Below, in pieces: positions 1-10,146 of a stretch of 46,155 nt of DNA. Under the pieces are notes generated by a model. It had not been told where the DNA came from. It searched no databases and saw only the letters and a program-made list of their open reading frames with translations. How positions within the stretch are numbered: position 1 is the first letter of the stretch; each line of letters opens with the position of its first letter. The DNA is from Candidatus Cloacimonadota bacterium (GTDB lineage Bacteria > Cloacimonadota > Cloacimonadia > Cloacimonadales > TCS61). Location: NCBI GenBank assembly GCA_030600585.1, contig JAUVLU010000021.1:1-46155 (forward strand), read 5' to 3'. Made by a program: the position numbers and the translations under genes.

Positions 1-13
1 ATGAGTGAGAGTT

Positions 14-139
14 TTTAAAGATGGTGGTTATAGCGGTAAGGTCACACCTGTTCCCATCCCGAACACAGAAGTTAAGCTTACCCACGCCGATGGTACTGTT
101 CCGGCGACGGAATGGCAGAGTAGGTCGCCGCCATCTTTA
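14..139 (+). rRNA. rrf: 5S ribosomal RNA
   Basis: The stretch reads as a bacterial 5S rRNA. It has a 5' arm AAAGATGGTGG and the complementary 3' arm CCGCCATCTTT, the conserved loop containing CCCATCCCGAACACAGAAGT, and the GCCGATGGTACTG and GGCAGAGTAGGTCG segments. The complementarity continues outward (GAGTGAGAG with CTCTCACTC), as expected for the processing stem of the precursor, so mature ends are approximate. The 23S and 16S genes would lie upstream of the window. A protein reading across this stretch is spurious. Confidence 0.94.
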
Positions 140-167
140 AACACTCTCACTCGCTTTTTGTATAAAC

Positions 168-196
168 AGGCTCCATTAATCCGGAGTCTTTTTTTT
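168..196 (+). terminator. Rho-independent terminator after 5S rRNA
   Basis: A 7-bp stem AGGCTCC / GGAGTCT with an 8-nt loop is followed directly by a run of eight T. It lies about 30 bp past the 5S gene and most likely ends the rRNA operon. Confidence 0.85.
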
Positions 197-322
197 ATTC
201 AAATACAATTATTATAAGTTAGTAAAAAAACATTGCATTATTTTTAAATGATTAATAATTTGACATTAGTTAAATAGACGAAACCAAATATGATATGAAC
301 AAATTTATAAAAGGAGGGCGTT

Positions 323-904
323 ATGAAGAAAGTTAGTATTTTAGTAATTTTACTTATTTGTATTTACTCAGTTAATTTATTTGCACAGGAATCTGTAGGA
401 AAAACTGCAGAGTATCCTATTACCTTTCAATCTGGAGAGAAAATTGTTCAAGCCGGATTAGGATTTGGTATGATGGGCGTTTATGGAGATGTGGTTATTC
501 CACCAATAAGTGTTAGTGTTGATATAGCTAAAGAAATCGAAGGTTTTCCTGTTTCCTTCGGTGGAATTATTGGACTATCTAAATCTGAATATGATTGGAC
601 TTACTTATACTCAGATGAATATAAGTGGACTTATACATATTTTTTATTAGGTGCTCGTGCTGCTTATCATCTTAAAATGAAATCAGAAAAAATCGATCCT
701 TATGGTGGAATTATGTTAGGTTATAATATCGTATCAGTTAAAGAACCATCTAATTATCCAGTAGGATACTCAGCAAAAAGCAGTTATATGATGTATGGAT
801 TCTATGGTGGTGCAAGATATTTCTTTAATCCAAAAATGGCTGTTTATGCAGAATTAGGTTATGGATTTGGATATCTTAATTTAGGAATTTCATATAAGCT
901 ATAA
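323..904 (+). CDS. Outer-membrane beta-barrel protein, small
   Basis: The 193-residue protein starts with a classic signal peptide (MKKVSILVILLICIYSVNLFA, cleavage likely before QES). It continues with alternating hydrophobic/aromatic strands and glycine-rich turns (GLGFGMMGVYG, FYGGARYFF, AELGYGFGY), typical of an 8- to 10-stranded barrel. The last strand ends in GISYKL. A strong Shine-Dalgarno AAAGGAGG lies about 7 bp before the ATG, and a strong terminator follows, so it is a single-gene unit. The family resembles general porin-like or OmpW/opacity-like barrels, but no specific member is recognised and the transported substrate, if any, is unknown. A TTGACA at 260-265 lies upstream but has no well-spaced -10. 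Confidence 0.8.
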   Translation: MKKVSILVILLICIYSVNLFAQESVGKTAEYPITFQSGEKIVQAGLGFGMMGVYGDVVIPPISVSVDIAKEIEGFPVSFGGIIGLSKSEYDWTYLYSDEYKWTYTYFLLGARAAYHLKMKSEKIDPYGGIMLGYNIVSVKEPSNYPVGYSAKSSYMMYGFYGGARYFFNPKMAVYAELGYGFGYLNLGISYKL

Positions 905-925
905 TTTAATTAGTAGTTAATTTTT

Positions 926-956
926 GCCGGATCAATTTAGTGATCCGGCTTTTTTA
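926..956 (+). terminator. Rho-independent terminator after the barrel gene
   Basis: A perfect 9-bp stem GCCGGATCA / TGATCCGGC with loop ATTTAG is followed by seven T. It lies 22 bp downstream of the stop codon and separates the barrel gene from ligA. Confidence 0.92.
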
Positions 957-1087
957 TTATCTATTGATCAAATATAGTGCTTTAGCAAATCTAAGATTAT
1001 TATTTTCAAAAACATACGCATCACTCTTAATATTCACAAAAAAACATTGCTTTAAATTGCATTAATCCAATATTTGTCAAACTATAG

Positions 1088-3091
<2,004 letters not shown>

Positions 3092-4399
3092 ATGAAAATA
3101 CTGGAAAGATATATCTTAAAAGAAAATTTTAAGCCATTTGTCGTTTCGCTGATGGTCACCACTTTTGTTATGTTACTCGATAAGATAATTGATTTATTGA
3201 ATCTGATCATAGAAAAGCATCTCGATATTATAACGATCATCTCCATTTTTGGATTAAGTCTGCCATTCATTTTGGCACTTACTATTCCAATGGCAATTTT
3301 GCTCGCTTCTATTATGTCGTTTGGGAGACTGTCGGTTGATAATGAACTTATTGCATTCAAATCCTGCGGGATAAACATATACACGCTTATAAAACCGACC
3401 GTGATCGCTGCTCTTTTTTTATCATTTTTTATGGTTTACTTCAATAATGCTGTCTTACCGCAAACGAATCATATGCTTAAGAATATGATGATAAAAGTTA
3501 ATTACCGAAGACCCGCAACGGCAATTGTTCCGGGAACTTTCAATTCTATGAAAAACTACACCATTTATGTGAAAGAGCGAATTGATGATGAACTTTTTGG
3601 AATTCTTATTTATAATCGTGAAAAGGAAAAATTCCCGCAAACCATTTCTGCTGAACGCGGAAGAATTGAATTAGCAAATGGTGGTAACAGTTTGGAAGCG
3701 ATCCTTTACAACGGACAAATGCATGAACGGGATCAGAAAAACCCTGATAAATACAATATCAGTGAATTTAAAAAATTCACACTTAATCTTCCTGATCTCG
3801 GTTATAAAATGAATCAAGAGGGAACAGATTATCGAGGAGATCGAGAACTGAGTTCGAGTGCAATGCTGGAAATTGTTAATGAAAGAAAAAATAAAATTGA
3901 ATTAACACAATTTGAGATCGATAATATTCAAGTAAAAATTGATAATATAAATTCTAAAGAACAAGAAATAATTGATAAAAAGGAATTGAAAAAGAATTAT
4001 AATCAACTCAATTTAAAAAAAGATAAAGTAGCTGCTTTGAAATCTGATGTCAGGAAATATCAGGTGGAGATCCACAAAAAATATGCAATAGCATTTGCCT
4101 GTGTTATTTTTGTGCTTATCGGTGCGCCGATAGGGATGATGACTAAAACCAGTGGTGTGGGGATGTCGTTTTCTGTTAGTGCGATAATTTTTCTGATCTA
4201 TTACGGATGCCTGACTCTGGGTGAGGAACTTGCCGATAAGGGAGTTGTTTCTCCTTTCCTGGCAATGTGGATATCTAATATTGTTTTCAGCATTATCGGA
4301 GTTTATCTGGTTGTTATTTCTGTTAAAGAGATGAAGACAGTAGATTTAACCAAAATAAAGAATAAAGTGAATAAATTCTTGGGAATCAGTTTAAAATGA
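3092..4399 (+). CDS. lptF: LPS export permease, LptF/LptG family (first copy)
   Basis: YjgP/YjgQ-family permease of the LptBFG transporter, which extracts LPS from the inner membrane. In 435 residues it has an N-terminal block of three membrane segments (about 13-40, 47-74, 100-120), a periplasmic jellyroll region (about 130-250), a lysine/asparagine-rich coiled coil (about 255-325), and three C-terminal membrane segments. The coiled-coil insertion is longer than in E. coli LptF. It directly follows ligA (0 bp gap) and overlaps the next permease by 4 bp (ATGA), so the two are translationally coupled. Assignment as LptF rather than LptG rests on gene order only. The ATPase gene lptB is not in the window. 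Confidence 0.9.
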   Translation: MKILERYILKENFKPFVVSLMVTTFVMLLDKIIDLLNLIIEKHLDIITIISIFGLSLPFILALTIPMAILLASIMSFGRLSVDNELIAFKSCGINIYTLIKPTVIAALFLSFFMVYFNNAVLPQTNHMLKNMMIKVNYRRPATAIVPGTFNSMKNYTIYVKERIDDELFGILIYNREKEKFPQTISAERGRIELANGGNSLEAILYNGQMHERDQKNPDKYNISEFKKFTLNLPDLGYKMNQEGTDYRGDRELSSSAMLEIVNERKNKIELTQFEIDNIQVKIDNINSKEQEIIDKKELKKNYNQLNLKKDKVAALKSDVRKYQVEIHKKYAIAFACVIFVLIGAPIGMMTKTSGVGMSFSVSAIIFLIYYGCLTLGEELADKGVVSPFLAMWISNIVFSIIGVYLVVISVKEMKTVDLTKIKNKVNKFLGISLK

Positions 4400-5484
4400 G
4401 ATTATTAGATAAATATATTTTAAGGGAATATGTAATAATATTTCTGATCATACTTTTCTCTTTTTCTGTTCTTTTTCTGGTTGTAGATATTTCAGACAGG
4501 CTGCCGCGATTGCTGAGTAAAGGTGGGCAAATGCACGATATTATTTTGTATTTCCTGCTTCGAATTCCATATCTGGTTTTACTTTCATCTCCGGTAATGG
4601 TTTTACTCTCAGGTCTTTTTCTTATGAATAATCTTTCTAAATATAGTGAATCGGTAGCTATAAGAAGTGCAGGAATCAGCATACTGAGAATGGTCTCTCC
4701 TCTTATCTGGTTTGGATTGATCTTCAGTGTTTTAATCATGTTCCTGGGTGATTTTATTCTTCCTAAAGCTGAAGAATACAGAAATTATATTTATAAAGAA
4801 AAAATCAAACATCAGAAAGTAGAAGACAAAAAAATGAGATCGCATATTTATTATCTGGGAAGTGATAAAAATTTATATTACATCGGTTTCTTCGACGGTT
4901 ATCGGAATAGTTTAAAAACAATCGATATAACTACTTTCCATCCTGAAACAGGTGAAGTAAAGCGAAAAATAACAGCGACCAGTGCTTCATGGGAAGCTGA
5001 GGAATGGGTATTTCATAACTGCTATATCAGGAATTTTGAGAATGGAATTCCAATTGGAATGGAACACTATGAAGAAAAGACAATAGAAGAAGTTGATGTA
5101 ACTCCACTCGATTTTATCAAAAGTGCTAAAAAACCAATGTCGATGAATTTCTTTGAATTAAAAGAATATATCGGACGACTAAAAAAAGTGGGTGAGAAAT
5201 ATACAAAAGAATTGGTAGAGTTAAATCTTAAAGTGTCATTCCCGTTTGCTAACCTGATCATTTTGCTTTTTAGTGTACCGCTGGTTTCAACATCCTCACG
5301 CAGTAAAGGAAGGGGATTGATATTCGGAATGGGACTTCTGGTTTGTTTCATGTATCTTTCTACACTACGGATATGCCAGAGTTTGGGTTATAATGAAGTA
5401 CTCTCACCATTGGTTGCAGCATGGCTTCCAAATGTAGTCTTTGCTGCTATCGGTACTGTATTTGTAATTAAAGCGGAAGTATAA
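4396..5484 (+). CDS. lptG: LPS export permease, LptF/LptG family (second copy)
   Basis: Second YjgP/YjgQ permease (362 residues) and the partner of the gene before it. The start RLLDKYILREYVIIFLIILF is typical of the family (short cytoplasmic helix, then the first membrane segment). Further membrane segments lie at about 50-75 and 98-118, followed by a periplasmic domain (about 120-280) and three C-terminal membrane segments (about 283-360). It lacks the long coiled coil of its partner. The ATG overlaps the upstream stop by 4 bp, and its own TAA overlaps the next ATG (TAATG), which links LPS export to the glycan genes that follow. Confidence 0.9.
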   Translation: MRLLDKYILREYVIIFLIILFSFSVLFLVVDISDRLPRLLSKGGQMHDIILYFLLRIPYLVLLSSPVMVLLSGLFLMNNLSKYSESVAIRSAGISILRMVSPLIWFGLIFSVLIMFLGDFILPKAEEYRNYIYKEKIKHQKVEDKKMRSHIYYLGSDKNLYYIGFFDGYRNSLKTIDITTFHPETGEVKRKITATSASWEAEEWVFHNCYIRNFENGIPIGMEHYEEKTIEEVDVTPLDFIKSAKKPMSMNFFELKEYIGRLKKVGEKYTKELVELNLKVSFPFANLIILLFSVPLVSTSSRSKGRGLIFGMGLLVCFMYLSTLRICQSLGYNEVLSPLVAAWLPNVVFAAIGTVFVIKAEV

Positions 5485-6659
5485 TGCGAATTTTAATGAT
5501 ATTGGAAAACACGTTCCCACCCGATGTGCGTGTAGAAAAAGAGATAAAATCTCTTAATAATGCGGGGCATGAAATTGTGCTGGCGTGTTCTTCACCCGTT
5601 TCTATGAATGAAGTAGAAGATTGGAATGGTGCTACTATCATTAGGAAAAGAATGCCGCTCTTCATTTATAAATCCAGTGTAGGATGTTTACAATTCCCAT
5701 TTTATTTCAATTATTGGAGGAAGTTCCTGAAGAAAGTATTCAGCCAATATAAATTTGATGCTATCCACCTTCATGATTTGCCGCTTGCTAAAGTTGTAAA
5801 AGAGTTTTCTGTAAAACATCAAATTCCTTTCGTGCTTGATCTGCATGAAAACCGACCTGAAATAATGAAATTATATGATCATGTAAGAACATTTCCCGGT
5901 AACTTTATAATATCAATAAAACGCTGGCAGCAATATCAGAAAAAAAGTATTAAAATTGCAGATAAACTTATTCTTGTTACTAATGAAGCAAAAAATGATT
6001 ACCTAAGTAAATATAATGTAAATCCTCAAAAGATCACCGTGATTTCAAACTATGTTGATCTTGATGATCTGAATTCCTTTTCATTTGATAATACCATTTT
6101 AGAAAAATATAATGATAAATTTGTTATGGTTTATTTCGGAGATACCGGATTGCGTAGAGGAACAGCAACGATTATTCAAGCTGCAAATTTATTAAAAGAA
6201 CACAAGAATATTCATTTTATAATAATAGGAAAGAGTAGGGAAGATGACTGCCTAAAAAGAAAAATTGGAGAATTTGATCTCTCAAATGTGGAACTGACGG
6301 GTTGGCTTCCTCTCAATAAAGCAGTTTCGTATATTAAAGCATCACAGATTGGACTTTGCCCTTTTCTGCGCAACGCACATCATGACACAACTTATGCCAA
6401 TAAAATGTTCCAATATATGGCTTATGGAAAACCGGTAATAGTTAGTGACTGTACCGCACAAAAAAAATTGATCGAGAATGAAAAATGCGGATTGGTGTTT
6501 GAAGCAGGTAATGCTGCTGATTTGGCAAAAATAATTCTAGAAATGAAACAAAGTTCAAGATATAAAAAATGGTCTGAAAATGCATTCAATATTGTTCTGA
6601 ATAAATATAATTGGAAAAATGCAGCAGAACAATTAATAATTCTCTATCAGGAATTATAA
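5484..6659 (+). CDS. Glycosyltransferase, GT4 family
   Basis: Retaining GT-B glycosyltransferase of family 4 (391 residues), probably adding a sugar to a surface polysaccharide or lipid-linked intermediate on the cytoplasmic side. The N-terminal Rossmann half shows PPDVRVEKEIKSLNNAGHEI, typical of the acceptor-binding domain. The C-terminal half has FVMVYFGDTGLRRGT (start of the donor domain), ELTGWLP, and a nucleotide-sugar pocket around KMFQYMAYGKPVIVSD, with the usual acidic residue of the EX7E motif shifted or weak. Donor and acceptor cannot be read from sequence. It overlaps the neighbouring genes by a base at each end (TAATG), so it belongs to the lptFG-polysaccharide operon. Confidence 0.87.
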   Translation: MRILMILENTFPPDVRVEKEIKSLNNAGHEIVLACSSPVSMNEVEDWNGATIIRKRMPLFIYKSSVGCLQFPFYFNYWRKFLKKVFSQYKFDAIHLHDLPLAKVVKEFSVKHQIPFVLDLHENRPEIMKLYDHVRTFPGNFIISIKRWQQYQKKSIKIADKLILVTNEAKNDYLSKYNVNPQKITVISNYVDLDDLNSFSFDNTILEKYNDKFVMVYFGDTGLRRGTATIIQAANLLKEHKNIHFIIIGKSREDDCLKRKIGEFDLSNVELTGWLPLNKAVSYIKASQIGLCPFLRNAHHDTTYANKMFQYMAYGKPVIVSDCTAQKKLIENEKCGLVFEAGNAADLAKIILEMKQSSRYKKWSENAFNIVLNKYNWKNAAEQLIILYQEL

Positions 6660-7846
6660 TGAGAATTAAATATTATATCAGGTTGATCGTGATGGAAACA
6701 TTTTCATTGTTTATGGGAATTTTAGCTTTAATAGTACCTAAACAGAGAGGACTGATATTATTTGGAAGTTTTTCAGCCGAAAGATTTGGTGATAATTCGG
6801 CAGTTTTGTATAATTATATTCGAGAGAACCATCCTGAATTTACTGCTATTTGGATGACGAACAATGATCAAGTAGTTGAAGAAATAAAGCAACTTAGCGG
6901 CTTAGTATTGAAACGTCGAACTCTTCGTGGTATTTGGTTATCTTTAAGAGCAGAAGTAGTTGTTTCTTCTCATGGGATAAAAGATGCCATAATGTTTGAA
7001 CCATTCTCCCATCGACCAAAATTAGTTTATCTGGGACATGGTATTCCTTTGAAAAAAGGTTGGATTGGAATTGATAATATTCCGGCAAGATTTAAAAGAG
7101 CGTCTCTAAAAAAAATCAGGTGTTCTACTTTTATGATTTCGTCTTCAGAATTTACTGCGCAACTGCAAAATAATTTTTTGCCGATTGGAAAAGATAAAAT
7201 CAAGATAACCGGACTTCCCAGAAACGATATACTCTTTGAATTAGAAAAGAATACTATTCAAAAAAAGTATGATATAAATGAATTTGAACATGTAATTTTA
7301 TATACACCTACATTCAGAAATTGGGAATTGACACGATTCTTTCCATTTGCAGATTATGATATTAAACAATTAAATGAATTTTGTAAATTGAATGAAATTT
7401 GTTTTGTTCTACGACCTCATCACGTTGACCTAAAAAAAATGAATTCAGAATTCTGGAAAGAGATAAAGGAATATCTCAATTTTAAAATAATTACTCATGA
7501 TAGATGTTCAAATGTAAACGAGTTGTTAGCAGCTTCAGACTGTCTGATAACGGATTACTCTTCTATTTATTATGATTATCTTCTTTTAGATCGACCAATT
7601 GTATTTATACCTTATGATCTAAAAACATATCAAAAAAAACATGGTTTCTTGGTTGATTATGATTCTGTTAGTTTTGGGTACAAACCAATAACTCAGAAGG
7701 AGTTATTAAGAAATATAAAACAGATAATCGACGGTAATGATGAATATAAAAGTTTAAGAAATGAATTAAAAAACAAAATTCATGTGTTTCACGATGCAAA
7801 TGCATGTTGCCGTGTAACAAAGGAAATAGAAGAGTTAATAAAATGA
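6659..7846 (+). CDS. CDP-glycerol glycerophosphotransferase-like protein (TagB/TagF family)
   Basis: The 395-residue protein matches the CDP-glycerol:poly(glycerophosphate) glycerophosphotransferase family, which adds polyol-phosphate units to glycans. Visible motifs are YLGHGIPLKKGW (the catalytic HGxPLK region), GLPRNDIL, ILYTPTFRNWE, FVLRPHH and DCLITDYSSIYYDYLLLDRP. The start chosen is the ATG at 6659, which overlaps the upstream stop (TAATG). An in-frame ATG 48 bp upstream lies inside the preceding gene and is rejected. In teichoic acid producers these enzymes build wall polymers. In a diderm setting one probably decorates capsule or O-antigen with glycerol- or ribitol-phosphate, which is an inference. 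Confidence 0.85.
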   Translation: MRIKYYIRLIVMETFSLFMGILALIVPKQRGLILFGSFSAERFGDNSAVLYNYIRENHPEFTAIWMTNNDQVVEEIKQLSGLVLKRRTLRGIWLSLRAEVVVSSHGIKDAIMFEPFSHRPKLVYLGHGIPLKKGWIGIDNIPARFKRASLKKIRCSTFMISSSEFTAQLQNNFLPIGKDKIKITGLPRNDILFELEKNTIQKKYDINEFEHVILYTPTFRNWELTRFFPFADYDIKQLNEFCKLNEICFVLRPHHVDLKKMNSEFWKEIKEYLNFKIITHDRCSNVNELLAASDCLITDYSSIYYDYLLLDRPIVFIPYDLKTYQKKHGFLVDYDSVSFGYKPITQKELLRNIKQIIDGNDEYKSLRNELKNKIHVFHDANACCRVTKEIEELIK

Positions 7847-8571
7847 GAAAGTTGAGAATAACAATTATCGGTAATTCCGTAGCAATTCGAAATCGTCCTC
7901 CTCAAATAAATCCTAATAATAAAAACTATGGAATGTTGTTGGAAGAATTACTTCAGAAAAAATATCCAGAGCAAATTGTTTTGGTCAAGAATATGGGATT
8001 TAGTAGAGCAACAATTACAAATGTCGTTCAGAAGTATGACGAATATATTGCTTCTATGCCCGATTATTTCATTATTAATATTGGGGTTAGTGATGCCTCT
8101 ACCCGGGAAATTCCTTTCTGGTTTGCTGAGATATTGAATAATCCAAAGCAAAGTTGGTATAAAACATTTTTTGCTGCTTTTCATAATTATTGTATAAAGC
8201 CTAAGAGAAGTTTTTTTGTTAAATTGCGAGGCAAGAAAAGTTGGATCTCCAAAAAGAAATTTAAAAAATATTATAAAGAACTTCTCATCTTTTTACAGAA
8301 GGAAACAAATGCTAAAATAATTACTGTTCCGATAAATCCAGCGGATGATCGGGTAGAAAAAGCTGTACCCGGAAGTTCTGATAATTACATCAAATATAAT
8401 AGTATGATCAAAACAATTACCGATGAATGTAATGGTATCTATTTGGAACTTGATGATCTGGATCTAAAAGTTCATTATCCCGATGGGATTCACTATTCAT
8501 TACAAGGAAACCAATTTGTGGCAGAAAAACTTTTTAATTTGATAAAAAAGGATATTGAATATGTTGAATAA
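7843..8571 (+). CDS. SGNH/GDSL-family hydrolase, probable glycan esterase
   Basis: The 242-residue protein has the block pattern of SGNH hydrolases. Block I is ITIIGNSVAI, with Ser in the GNS position. A block III-like NIGVSDAS (normally GxND) follows, and the C-terminal catalytic pair is HYPDGIHYSLQGN (DxxH, Asp-Gly-Ile-His). No signal peptide is visible, so it is cytoplasmic or acts at the membrane face. The start is the ATG at 7843, overlapping the previous stop by 4 bp; an ATG 39 bp further upstream would run through the upstream gene. Given its neighbours it probably adds or removes an acyl group on the polysaccharide, or on a precursor. The unusual block III makes the exact chemistry uncertain. 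Confidence 0.75.
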   Translation: MRKLRITIIGNSVAIRNRPPQINPNNKNYGMLLEELLQKKYPEQIVLVKNMGFSRATITNVVQKYDEYIASMPDYFIINIGVSDASTREIPFWFAEILNNPKQSWYKTFFAAFHNYCIKPKRSFFVKLRGKKSWISKKKFKKYYKELLIFLQKETNAKIITVPINPADDRVEKAVPGSSDNYIKYNSMIKTITDECNGIYLELDDLDLKVHYPDGIHYSLQGNQFVAEKLFNLIKKDIEYVE

Positions 8572-10018
8572 ACTTAAAGATACAGCTAAACATACATTTA
8601 TTTACAGTATTGGAAATCTATCTACAAAAATCATTGGTTTACTGTTATTACCTCTTTATACAGCAAAATTGTCACTTTCAAATTATGGAAGATTCACAAT
8701 TTTAGAAATAACTTCAATGTTTCTCACTATGGTACTGGGTTTACGGATAGTTTCTGCAATGATGCGGTGGAGTGCAGAAACAGAGGACAGAGATGAACAA
8801 GGTAAAATATTATTTAATTCCTATTTTATTCTGCTCATTATGGCTATTACAATAAATATTATATTCGCTCCATTAAAACCATGGTTATCGCAATTATTTT
8901 TCTCAAGTATAGATTATTCTCATTTATTCACAGTAATTTTTGCGATCATTGGCTTGGAAATGGTGAACCAAGTTCCGATGAATTTGTTCCGTTTTAAAGG
9001 GAAACCAATAGTTTACTCAGCTTTTTTTGCATCGAAATTAGTTGTTGTTCTAATTTTTAATATCTACTTTTTGGTATATGCAGAAATTGGTGTGATCGGT
9101 ATCTTTTATAGTCAATTAATAGCTAATGTAATTCAGATGCTATGTACAATTCCCATATTATTAAAGAACTTCAATTACAAATATGATCGTAGCTTGATAA
9201 AAGAGATGCTCGGTTATAGCATCCCGCTTATTTTCAGTGCAATCTCAGTTCAATTGCTGGTAATTGGAGATAAATATATAATCAAATATTTATTAGATTA
9301 TTCACAGGTGGGAATTTATTCTCTCGGTTATAAAATTGCCGGTGTTCTTAATGTGTTTGTTGTACAGGCGTTCGCCTTGGGTTTTTTACCAATTGCATAC
9401 AAAATGCAGAATTCACCCGACGCAGAAATATTTTTTAAAAAGGTTTTCAAATATCTTTCTATGATACTGGTTTTCGGTGCTTTAGGATTATCATTGTTTT
9501 CACGAGAAATACTATTAATTTTTGCACAGAAACCTGAATTTTATATTGCTTACAAAATTGTACCGCTAATTACAATTGCCTTTATTTTTAAGGGCATACA
9601 ATATATGTTCCTACTTGGATTTCATTACGTAAAGAAAACCAAGTATGTAGCCTATATTGTTACATTAGTACTGTTTATAAATATTGGTTTGAATTTTATT
9701 TTGATACCAAAATTGGGAATTTGGGGTGCAGCGTTAACTACGGTCGTGTCGTCGTTGTTGATTTCAGTTATCTCATATTTTGTTTCTCAAAGATTCTATC
9801 CTGTTAAATATGAAATTGGTAAAATGCTGCTGGTCTTTGCTGTAGGATTTGCATTATATTGTATGTCGGGATTTTTGGCAGATGCCAATATATATTTTGG
9901 AATTGGAGTTAAAATTGTTTTATGCTTAGCTTTCCCGATATTATTATACATTTTCAAATTCTACGAAAAAACAGAATTGGATAAAATGAAAAAAGTTGTT
10001 AATAAGTTTCGAAAATAA
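8561..10018 (+). CDS. Polysaccharide flippase (Wzx/MATE-like oligosaccharide exporter)
   Basis: Integral membrane protein of about 486 residues with roughly 12-14 hydrophobic segments and no soluble domain. It has the N-terminal signature of polysaccharide biosynthesis proteins (HTFIYSIGNLSTKIIGLLLL followed by YTAKLSLSNYGRFTIL). Such proteins flip undecaprenyl-linked repeat units to the periplasm. The ATG at 8561 is preferred over a TTG two codons upstream, because an AAGGA lies about 8 bp before it. It overlaps the end of the SGNH gene by 11 bp and is the last gene of the polysaccharide run. No terminator with a T-tract is visible on this strand after it. Confidence 0.88.
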   Translation: MLNKLKDTAKHTFIYSIGNLSTKIIGLLLLPLYTAKLSLSNYGRFTILEITSMFLTMVLGLRIVSAMMRWSAETEDRDEQGKILFNSYFILLIMAITINIIFAPLKPWLSQLFFSSIDYSHLFTVIFAIIGLEMVNQVPMNLFRFKGKPIVYSAFFASKLVVVLIFNIYFLVYAEIGVIGIFYSQLIANVIQMLCTIPILLKNFNYKYDRSLIKEMLGYSIPLIFSAISVQLLVIGDKYIIKYLLDYSQVGIYSLGYKIAGVLNVFVVQAFALGFLPIAYKMQNSPDAEIFFKKVFKYLSMILVFGALGLSLFSREILLIFAQKPEFYIAYKIVPLITIAFIFKGIQYMFLLGFHYVKKTKYVAYIVTLVLFINIGLNFILIPKLGIWGAALTTVVSSLLISVISYFVSQRFYPVKYEIGKMLLVFAVGFALYCMSGFLADANIYFGIGVKIVLCLAFPILLYIFKFYEKTELDKMKKVVNKFRK

Positions 10019-10092
10019 TCCATAGGTTTTTGCCACTGACTTTCACTGACTAAGCGCAGAGTTATTGTGTAAAAAGCAAAAGAAATTAAATT

Positions 10093-10128
10093 GATAAAAA
10101 AAAGCTCCAACTCAAAAAGAGAAGGAGC
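10093..10128 (-). terminator. Rho-independent terminator for the secreted LTD/OB protein gene
   Basis: Read on the minus strand, GCTCC...GGAGC closes a hairpin with an inner CTC/GAG pairing, followed by a run of eight T. It lies 18 bp beyond the stop codon at 10147. Confidence 0.8.
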
Positions 10129-10146
10129 AAATTAATTTATGACCGA

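Noticed and set aside
5-217. A 70-codon reading frame on the plus strand
   Set aside because: It runs through the 5S rRNA gene and its terminator; there is no ribosome site and no protein-like composition.
260-294. Promoter TTGACA...TATGAT before the barrel gene
   Set aside because: Spacing is 23 bp, too long for a sigma-70 promoter, so I do not list it as a feature.
6611-6658. Upstream ATG for the CDP-glycerol phosphotransferase-like gene
   Set aside because: It would overlap the preceding gene by 49 bp; the TAATG junction at 6659 is the natural start.
10019-10092. A terminator on the plus strand for the flippase operon
   Set aside because: The hairpin at 10104-10128 has a T-run only on the minus strand; on the plus strand AAATTAATTT follows.
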